Source: Fibrobacter sp. UWP2
Lineage (GTDB): Bacteria > Fibrobacterota > Fibrobacteria > Fibrobacterales > Fibrobacteraceae
Direction: 5' to 3'
DNA length: 64,000 bases
Assembly (NCBI RefSeq): GCF_900141705.1
Contig: NZ_FQYM01000003.1
Coordinates: forward strand, 117,818 to 181,817
Shown here: positions 58,119 through 64,000 of the stretch, piece after piece
Numbering within the stretch: the stretch's first letter is position 1
Layout: each line of letters starts with the position of its first letter
Program-made: the position numbers and the translations under genes
The notes under the pieces: model-generated
Told to the model about the DNA's origin: nothing
Databases searched by the model: none
Seen by the model: only the letters and a program-made list of their open reading frames with translations

Positions 58119-60383
58119 ATGGATGTTTGGTTTAAGAAGGCAAAAACCATTGCTGGCGCGACTCTTGCGTTTGGCCTTGGGATGAGTGCTTTTGCCGATA
58201 ACCCGATTTCGACTTATCACTATCTCGCTGACCCCGGTGCGGCAGCTGACGATGAATATTTCTACATCATCACGGACTCCGATGACCCGGCTCCGTACAA
58301 TTCCAATGGTTACAAGATTTACGCCCTCTATGCATTCCGCAGCAAGGATATGCAGAACTGGACTGACTACGGCATCATTTATGATGCCCGCAAGGTGAAC
58401 GGCATTAACGATATTTGGGCATCCGGTATTGCGGTGCATAACGGCACGTTCTACATCGTGTTCCCCGATGGCGGTGGCGGTGGTATCGGCTACATCAAGG
58501 CGCCTGCTATTGACGGCCCGTGGACAAACGCCGTGGGCCAGGGCAAGGACAAACTGGTTGGTGGCCGCGGTATCATCGGTTGCGACGGCGTCTCGTGGTG
58601 CTTCGACCCGGGTATCTTTATCGATGACGACGGTACGACCTACGTCACATGGGGCGGTGGCGAAAGCAACAGCCGCCCGAATACCGACAACTTTGATATT
58701 GTCAAGCTGAACGATGCGAAGGATGCCCCGGTGGGTAACGGCAGCCACGTGAAGGTGAATAACCTCCCGACCCGTAAGATGCTCGAAGCGTCCTACATCC
58801 ACAAGCACAAGGGCAATTACTACTTCTCTTACAGTACCGGCTGGCAGCAGGGTGCGCCTACCATCGACTACGGTATGTCCAACAACGTGATGGGACCGTA
58901 CACCTGGAAGGGTACCATTCTCGGCGACCCGAGTATGAACGGCCGCAGCATCAACGGCAACAACAACCACCATGGTATTGCCGAATTCAAGGGCCATTCT
59001 TACGTTGTCTATCATGACCGCCGTATTGCCAAGGGCCATAACGGACTTGAAATTATTCCGGCCGATGACGGTCAGCCGAAACCGAACGAAGGTTACCACC
59101 GTAGCGTTTCTGTAGACGAAATGTTCTACAACAACGACGGTACGATTCAGACGGTGAAGGTGACGGACGAAGGCCCGAAGCAGATTGAAAACTTCGACCC
59201 GTACGATTGGTATCCGGCTCTCACGAGTTCCAAGCAGAAGGGCATCCGTAGCCGTTCCAATTTTGTGCAGGGCAAGAAGGCCGAACACGTGCTGATTCCG
59301 CTTTCCAGTAAGGAAGCCTGGATTCGCGTGAGTGGCGTGGACTTCGGTACCGCGGCGACGGGCTTTACGGTCGAGGCATCAAGTGCTGCCGACGGCAACA
59401 AGATTGAAATCCGCACGGGTTCTGCCACGGGTACGCTCGCAGGCACCTGCACGCTCAAGAATACCGGCAACAAGAATACCTATGCCGAGAACAAGTGCGA
59501 AGTCGATGGCCTCAAGGGCATCGTGAACCAGCTGTTCCTCGTGTTCAAGGGTAACCAGGATTCTACCATGTACGTGAAGGCATGGGGCTTCGAGGGCAGT
59601 GGCACTACGCCTCCGGAACCGCAGAAGCCGTTTGGCGGCAAGGCCTGGGCGATCCCCGGCAAGATCGAGATGGAAAACTTTGACGAACCGGGTACGGGCC
59701 GCGGTGCGGGTGTCGATTCCTATAGCGACAACGATGCTGATGACCATGGCGCCGAAAGCAACGGCGGCAAGAGCTACCGCGAAGGCACCGGCGTCGATAT
59801 CTACAAGAAGGCTACGGGTTATGTCGTGGGTTACAACCAGGCCGGCGAATGGCTCGAATACACCGTGAATATCGCCAAGGCTGGCGACTACACCATGTAT
59901 GCTGCTGTGGCCTCTGCCAATGCGACTTCTGGATTCAAGCTCTCCATCGATGGCGACGATATCACCAAGACGGTTTCTGTCCCGCAGGCGACTTCTGGCG
60001 AAGACAACTACGATGACTACAGCAAGGTCTCTGCCGACGTGACCCTCCCTGCCGGTGAACACATTCTCCGCTTCACCGTCATGGGTGACTGGATGGACAT
60101 CGACTACATCAACTTTGTGAACAAGGGCGAAGCAGATCCGGATCCCATTGGCGGCGGGACGACAGGCCTCAATGGCTCTGTTGCTGTGATGCATGCCTCC
60201 GAAATGGTCCGCTTCGACGTGTTTGACCTCAAGGGAAAACTTGTGGCGAACTTTAAGGCGCACGATGCGGCTGAAGCTTCTGCCTTGTGGCAAAAGATGG
60301 GCTCCCAGAAGGGCGCCTACGGTGTGAGCCTGATTCGCAACCGTGCGACTGGTGCTGTTAGCCGCGTTAGCGTAACAAAATAG
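58119..60383 (+). CDS. GH43-CBM6-CBM6 hemicellulase (second of three)
   Basis: A 754-residue secreted enzyme with the same plan as its neighbours. AAAGGAG precedes ATG; the signal peptide ends near SAFADNPIS. GH43 residues are in HYLADPGAAADD, WCFDPGIFIDDDG and LEASYIHKHKG. The first CBM6-like module reads VDFGTAATGFTVEASS; the second has VVGYNQAGEWLEYTVNI and GDWMDIDYINF. The C-terminal module (FDVFDLKGKLVANF...GAYGVSLIRN) differs most from those of its neighbours. Long stretches of near-identical DNA with the next gene (about 59220-59620) and the previous one (CBM6 region) suggest recent duplication or gene conversion. It probably acts on arabinoxylan. Confidence 0.86.
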   Translation: MDVWFKKAKTIAGATLAFGLGMSAFADNPISTYHYLADPGAAADDEYFYIITDSDDPAPYNSNGYKIYALYAFRSKDMQNWTDYGIIYDARKVNGINDIWASGIAVHNGTFYIVFPDGGGGGIGYIKAPAIDGPWTNAVGQGKDKLVGGRGIIGCDGVSWCFDPGIFIDDDGTTYVTWGGGESNSRPNTDNFDIVKLNDAKDAPVGNGSHVKVNNLPTRKMLEASYIHKHKGNYYFSYSTGWQQGAPTIDYGMSNNVMGPYTWKGTILGDPSMNGRSINGNNNHHGIAEFKGHSYVVYHDRRIAKGHNGLEIIPADDGQPKPNEGYHRSVSVDEMFYNNDGTIQTVKVTDEGPKQIENFDPYDWYPALTSSKQKGIRSRSNFVQGKKAEHVLIPLSSKEAWIRVSGVDFGTAATGFTVEASSAADGNKIEIRTGSATGTLAGTCTLKNTGNKNTYAENKCEVDGLKGIVNQLFLVFKGNQDSTMYVKAWGFEGSGTTPPEPQKPFGGKAWAIPGKIEMENFDEPGTGRGAGVDSYSDNDADDHGAESNGGKSYREGTGVDIYKKATGYVVGYNQAGEWLEYTVNIAKAGDYTMYAAVASANATSGFKLSIDGDDITKTVSVPQATSGEDNYDDYSKVSADVTLPAGEHILRFTVMGDWMDIDYINFVNKGEADPDPIGGGTTGLNGSVAVMHASEMVRFDVFDLKGKLVANFKAHDAAEASALWQKMGSQKGAYGVSLIRNRATGAVSRVSVTK

Positions 60384-60405
60384 CGGAAATCTGCGTAAAA
60401 ATGCG

Positions 60406-60435
60406 GTTTCCTGTGGATAAAACATCCATGAAACC
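60406..60435 (+). terminator. Hairpin after second GH43 gene
   Basis: GGTTTC...TGGA-TAAACA-TCCA-T-GAAACC is a decayed relative of the hairpin at 58012-58047 and lacks a T-run. It may contribute to RNA stability or termination. Confidence 0.5.
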
Positions 60436-60440
60436 TTGAA

Positions 60441-60478
60441 CTTCGCCCGGGATTTGAATCCCGGGCGAAGTTATTTTC
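60441..60478 (+). terminator. Strong hairpin terminator
   Basis: CTTCGCCCGGGAT-TTGA-ATCCCGGGCGAAG has 13-bp arms and is followed by TTATTTT. Confidence 0.75.
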
Positions 60479-60517
60479 TAAGACATAGGGGGAGTATTAT
60501 TCTCCTAAGGAGATTTT

Positions 60518-62740
60518 ATGGGATTGAAAAAAAGCTTGACTGCCGCATGCCTTTTGGCGGGCGCCGGCATGTACGCTCTCGCAGACAACCCTATTTCTGC
60601 ATATCATTACCTGGCGGACCCGGGTGCTGCCGCCGATGACACTTACTTCTACGTCATCACGGACTCTGACGACCCGGCGGCAGCCAATGCCAACGGCTAC
60701 AACATCAAGGCCCTCTATGGTTTCCGTACCAAGGACATGAAGAACTGGACCGACTTCGGCATCATTTACGATGCGCGCAAGGTGGACGGAATCGGTGATA
60801 TCTGGGCGTCTGACATTGCGGTGAACCCCAAGGATGGCAAACTCTACATCGTGTTTCCCGATGGCGGTGGTGGCGGCGTGGGCCTCATCTCTGCCGACAG
60901 CATTGCCGGCCCGTGGGCGAACCCTGTCTCGGGTGGCAAGAAACTCATCAACAACTGGGGTGGCGGCCTTGCGGACTGCGACGGCATCGGCTGGTGCTTT
61001 GATCCGGGTATTTTCTTCGATGACGACGGCACGGGTTACTTCACCTTTGGTGGCGGTAGTAGCGATAGCCGTCCGGCAGCAAACAACAACAACGATATTT
61101 TCAACATCTATAAGTTCAATTCCGACATGAAGGGCTTCGATGTGAGTTCTAAGACTCACCTGAAAATCGGTGGCCCGAAGGCGATGGAAGCCTCGTACAT
61201 CCACAAGTACAAGGGCAAGTACTATCTCTCTTACAGTACGGCCGACTTGCGCATTGCTTACGGTATGTCTGATAAACCTATGGGCCCCTACGAATACAAG
61301 GGCATCTTCATGGGTAACCCGAGCATTGGCGGCCAAAACATCAACGCGAACAACAACAACCATCATGGCATTGCCGAATTCAAGGGCCATTGGTATGTCG
61401 CTTACCATGACCGTCGCATCGCGAATGGTTATGACGGCCTGGAAAAGATTCCTGCCGATGACGGTCAGGCGAATCCGGTGCCTGCATTCCATCGCAGCGT
61501 GAGCGTGGATGAATTCTACTACAATGGCGACGGCACTATGAAGGAACTGACCTTCACGAAGGAAGGTCCGAAGCAGATTGAGAACTTCGATCCGTATGAC
61601 TGGTATCCGGCACTCACCTGCTCCAAGCAGAAGGGCATTCGTAGCCGTTCCAACTGGAATCCTGGCAAGGTCGCCGAGCACCTGTTGCTCCCGCTTTCCA
61701 CGAAGGAATCGTGGATTCGCGTGAGTGGTGTGGACTTCGGTACCGCTGCCACTGGTTTCGTGGTGCAGGCCGCAAGCACGGCTGATGGCGACAAGGTCGA
61801 AATCCATACGGGTTCTGCGACGGGTACGCTCGCCGGCACCTGCACGCTCAAGAATACCGGCAACAAGAATACCTTTGCCGAAAACTCCTGCGAAGTTACT
61901 GGCCTCAAGGGCATCGTGGAACAGGTGTTCCTGGTGTTCAAGGGCAGCAGGGATTCTACCATGGCCATCAAGGCGTGGGGCTTCGAAGGAAGCGGCACGA
62001 CTCCTCCTGAACCGCAGAAGCCGTTCGGTGGCAAGGCATGGGTGGTGCCGGGCAAGATCGAGGCGGAAAACTTCGACGAACCGGGTACGGGCCGCGGTGG
62101 CGATGTCGATTCTTACAATGAATCTGATTCCGAGAACCACGGCGATAGCGACCTCCGCGACGGCACTGGAGTGGACCTCTACAAGAAGGCGACCGGCGTC
62201 GTGGTGGGCTACAATACCGAGGGCGAATGGCTCGAATATACCATCAACGTGGCAAAGGCCGGCGACTACACGCTCTATGCCGCTGTCGCTGCTGCGGGCA
62301 ACACCTCCAGCTTCAAGTTTAGCCTCGACGGGACGGATATTACCGATGAAATCTCCGTGCCCGCTGCAAGTTCGGGCGAAGAAAATTACGAAGATTACAA
62401 CAAGGTCAAGGCCAACATCACGCTCCCCGCGGGTGAACATGTTCTGAGGCTCACGGTTGTCGGCTCCTGGTTCGATATTGACTACTTCAACATTCTCGAA
62501 GGCAAGGACGCTGAAGATACCGAGCCTATTAGTCCGCAGGCCATTGGCAAGGTTGCCCAATTCAACCATGCCGTTACCAGCACCTACCGCGTGTTCAACG
62601 TGACGGGCAAGATGGTGGGGACGGTCGAGATGCAGGGCAAAACGGCCTCCCAGGCGCTGACCGATGCCGGATTTAACAAAGGAATTTACATGTTGCGCTC
62701 CATGGACGGTAAAATGAAGTTCATGGCCACCGCAAAGTAG
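60518..62740 (+). CDS. GH43-CBM6-CBM6 hemicellulase (third of three)
   Basis: A 740-residue secreted enzyme. AAGGAG precedes ATG; the signal peptide ends at ALADNPIS. GH43 residues lie in HYLADPGAAADD, WCFDPGIFFDDDG and MEASYIHKYKG. Two CBM6-type modules follow (VDFGTAATGFVVQAAS and VVGYNTEGEWLEYTINV, SWFDIDYFNI). The C-terminal module is STYRVFNVTGKMVGTVEMQGK...GIYMLRSMDGKMKFMA, close to that of the first enzyme. The second CBM6 lacks the DDHGAESNGGKSYRE stretch shared by its neighbours (it reads ENHGDSDLRDG), which may alter its ligand. A post-stop element and strong terminator follow. Confidence 0.86.
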   Translation: MGLKKSLTAACLLAGAGMYALADNPISAYHYLADPGAAADDTYFYVITDSDDPAAANANGYNIKALYGFRTKDMKNWTDFGIIYDARKVDGIGDIWASDIAVNPKDGKLYIVFPDGGGGGVGLISADSIAGPWANPVSGGKKLINNWGGGLADCDGIGWCFDPGIFFDDDGTGYFTFGGGSSDSRPAANNNNDIFNIYKFNSDMKGFDVSSKTHLKIGGPKAMEASYIHKYKGKYYLSYSTADLRIAYGMSDKPMGPYEYKGIFMGNPSIGGQNINANNNNHHGIAEFKGHWYVAYHDRRIANGYDGLEKIPADDGQANPVPAFHRSVSVDEFYYNGDGTMKELTFTKEGPKQIENFDPYDWYPALTCSKQKGIRSRSNWNPGKVAEHLLLPLSTKESWIRVSGVDFGTAATGFVVQAASTADGDKVEIHTGSATGTLAGTCTLKNTGNKNTFAENSCEVTGLKGIVEQVFLVFKGSRDSTMAIKAWGFEGSGTTPPEPQKPFGGKAWVVPGKIEAENFDEPGTGRGGDVDSYNESDSENHGDSDLRDGTGVDLYKKATGVVVGYNTEGEWLEYTINVAKAGDYTLYAAVAAAGNTSSFKFSLDGTDITDEISVPAASSGEENYEDYNKVKANITLPAGEHVLRLTVVGSWFDIDYFNILEGKDAEDTEPISPQAIGKVAQFNHAVTSTYRVFNVTGKMVGTVEMQGKTASQALTDAGFNKGIYMLRSMDGKMKFMATAK

Positions 62741-62743
62741 AAG

Positions 62744-62767
62744 AGCTCCCTAAACACCACACATCCA
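62744..62767 (+). repeat. Conserved 24-bp post-stop element, copy 2
   Basis: AGCTCCCTAAACACCACACA and the bases up to 62767 match the copy at 57987-58010 in 23 of 24 positions. Confidence 0.7.
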
Positions 62768-62790
62768 AACCGGCGCCCTTACGGCGTCAT

Positions 62791-62831
62791 AAAGTCCCCC
62801 GAGGCATTTCGCTTCGGGGGACTTTTTTTTT
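62791..62831 (+). terminator. Terminator of third GH43 gene
   Basis: AAAGTCCCCCGA pairs with TCGGGGGACTTT around an 11-nt loop, followed by a long T-run. Confidence 0.9.
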
Positions 62832-62839
62832 GTCCACTA

Positions 62840-62932
62840 TTGACAATTAGTCAATGAAATAATTCGTTTTGGTTAGAAAAAAGCCTTTTTAAGGGGTATT
62901 TTTAAGTTTGGGAGTGTGCAATCAGCACACTC
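62840..62932 (+). promoter_or_regulatory. GH30 upstream region: TTGACA inverted repeat and operator-like palindrome
   Basis: TTGAC-AATTA-GTCAA (62840-62854) and GAGTGTGC-AATCA-GCACACTC (62912-62932) lie between the GH43 terminator and the GH30 start. The first resembles 55652-55669 before the first GH43 gene. The second has 8-bp arms, typical of a repressor operator. Their function is unproven. Confidence 0.4.
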
Positions 62933-62954
62933 TGTGTTGACAAGGGTGGTTCTT

Positions 62955-63626
62955 ATGAATAAGAAACTAGCGCTTAGGGCGCTTTGTGGGATTATGGCCG
63001 CATCTACTGCGGTTTTCTCAAGTACAGTCAATGTCGATGTTACCGACGAACACCAGGTGATTCGCGGGTTTGGTGGCATGGTGCATAACCAGTGGCAGGG
63101 CGGTGGCGGCCTTTCCGAAGCCGATGCCAAGCTTGCGTTCGGTACGGGCGATGGCCAGATTGGCCTCAACACGCTCCGCATTCCGGTGTATGCAAGTTCG
63201 AACGATTTCAATAAGGAAGTGCAGGCTGCAAAGTATGCGAAGGCTGTGGCCGGTGATGACTTTATCTTGTATGCAACTCCGTGGACTTCGCCTTATGCGG
63301 GTGCTAACCAGCACATGGCCGCTTCGAACTACCAGAAGTACGTGGATCACCTGAACAGCTTTACCGCTTACATGAAGAACCAGGGTGTTCCTCTGTATGC
63401 CATCTCCATCAGTAACGAACCGGACTGGTGCGGTGAATGGGCTTGTTGGAGCGCCGACGAAATCTACAACTTTACCAAGGGCTATGCCGATCAGATGCGA
63501 AAGAACGGCACCAAGGTGATTTCGACCGAGTCGTTTGCCTACCAGAAAAAACTGTACGACAAGGTGCTGAACGACGCCAATGCCCTCAAGAACTGGGATA
63601 TTCTCGGGAAGATGCCCCAAAGTTAG
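62955..63626 (+). pseudogene. GH30 xylanase truncated by an insertion sequence
   Basis: The open part encodes 223 residues: a signal peptide (about 1-22) and the first half of a GH30 barrel. Landmarks are VNVDVTDEHQVIRGFGGMVHNQW, ATPWTSPYAGANQHMAA and the acid/base Glu155 in SISNEPDWCGEW. After NWDILG the sequence leaves the family pattern (KMPQS, stop), where GH30 enzymes continue with the second half including the nucleophile Glu. The break coincides with the start of a transposase-bearing element. Without the second half the enzyme should be inactive. It was probably a glucuronoxylanase of the neighbouring hemicellulase cluster. Confidence 0.82.
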
Positions 63627-64000
63627 TTGAAATTTCTGCAACCAAAAAGAAAAAGGTGGTCTCCAACTTGTAAATTTGGTTCAGCAAAAAAACACCAAGC
63701 AAGAGGATAACCACCATGATGAAAAGTACAAAAAGAACCCCAAAACTGTCAATCGTCCGCCGCGAAGAAATCGACATTTCGACCAGTATCGGGGTGGTTC
63801 TGGCCGACCTTGCCGAACAGGGGAAAAGCTGCCTTGACGCGCTGTCGAGGGAGATGGGCGCAAGGCTCGTGGAGGCGATACTCCTGGCCGAAAGGGAACA
63901 GCTCGGCGGTGCAGCATACCACCCCAGGGAGGGCTTCAAGAAGTGGTCCAGCCAGGGCGGTTCCGTGTACATCGCGGGCGGCAAGGCGAAGGTGCGCGTA
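63609..64000 (+). mobile_element. Insertion sequence, IS256/Mutator-like, 5' part
   Basis: The element begins near 63609 where GH30 homology stops, and continues past the window end. It contains a ~100-bp leader and a transposase start at 63716. Terminal repeats and target duplication cannot be checked because the right end is missing. Confidence 0.65.
63716..64000 (+). CDS. Transposase, IS256/Mutator-like (N-terminal part)
   Basis: An open frame of 95 codons runs to the window end; an AGAGGA Shine-Dalgarno sequence precedes two ATGs (63716 and 63719). The stretch LDALSREMGARLVEAILLAEREQLGG, a gap, then KKWSSQGGSVYIAGGKAKVRV recalls the N-terminal part of Mutator-type (IS256-related) transposases, including the K-V-x-V strand just before the usual PR-x-R. 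The DDE residues would lie outside the window. The family call is from pattern memory and is moderate. Confidence 0.6.
   Translation, partial: MMKSTKRTPKLSIVRREEIDISTSIGVVLADLAEQGKSCLDALSREMGARLVEAILLAEREQLGGAAYHPREGFKKWSSQGGSVYIAGGKAKVRV

Noticed and set aside
60413..60421. DnaA box TGTGGATAA as a sign of a replication origin
   Set aside because: Single perfect copy inside a hairpin after a GH43 gene; no cluster, no dnaA or dnaN nearby.

Overview
The window reads as chromosomal DNA of a Fibrobacter-like anaerobe (Fibrobacterota, FCB group, probably gut or rumen). This is inferred from content, not from a database match. The evidence is a TIGR02147-type protein paired with a surface lipoprotein, a run of GH43-CBM6 hemicellulases ending in a Fibrobacter-style basic C-terminal module, an expansin, serine-rich lipoprotein linkers, succinate/acetate-type metabolism, the futalosine menaquinone enzyme MqnA, and two tRNAs without encoded CCA.

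Layout. 0-1.5 kb: two TPR proteins of the Bat (aerotolerance) type; a DUF58 protein of the same kind of system lies apart at 9.8-10.6 kb. 1.6-2.8 kb: an expansin lipoprotein. 2.8-4.4 kb: a Y-family polymerase and its small partner. 4.6-7.3 kb: an NCS1 transporter, a pyridoxal/pyrimidine-type kinase and a radical SAM protein. 7.7-9.8 kb: an EF-G-like GTPase carrying an in-frame 96-bp palindromic element. 10.8-11.5 kb: hsp20 with divergent sigma-54-like promoters. 11.5-16 kb: a CE1 esterase, a TolC-like protein, tRNA-Val, an EIIA(Ntr)-like protein and aroD. 16-20.1 kb: a tight clpP-ftsY-lipoprotein-thioredoxin-glycosyltransferase operon. 20-26 kb: an intracellular GH5 enzyme, mqnA, a GGDEF response regulator, eda and a MacB-type ABC pair. 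26-32 kb: an OmpA protein with 12 thrombospondin type 3 repeats, a sugar-nucleotide epimerase, a GtrA protein and a CoA-transferase.

31.9-36 kb holds two tandem lipoproteins with C-terminal histidine-phosphatase domains, preceded by a remnant of a third. 36.3-38.7 kb encodes three subunits of a Na+-pumping decarboxylase. 38.8-48.3 kb holds tRNA-His, a ComEC-like hydrolase, a TIM-barrel protein of unknown role, an acyl-ACP thioesterase, aroA, a membrane-anchored solute-binding protein and a PBP4-DUF1460 fusion. 48.4-53.4 kb holds pgi, an alarmone hydrolase/synthetase pair, and an ECF sigma/anti-sigma/Spy-like metal-sensor operon with a candidate autoregulatory promoter.

53.6-64 kb is a polysaccharide-degradation region: a TIGR02147-type regulator candidate with its lipoprotein, then three tandem GH43-CBM6-CBM6 enzymes, then a GH30 xylanase cut after 223 codons by an IS256/Mutator-like insertion sequence that runs off the window end. 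Several genes have a TATATT/TATAAT-like box 6-8 nt before ATG and no clear Shine-Dalgarno sequence, which suggests leaderless transcripts.

The strongest candidates for undescribed biology are the in-frame palindromic element, the divergent sigma-54-like region with a possible small RNA, the separate alarmone hydrolase/synthetase pair, the Cnr-like metal-sensing operon, the glycosyltransferase-barrel fusion and the histidine-phosphatase lipoprotein family.
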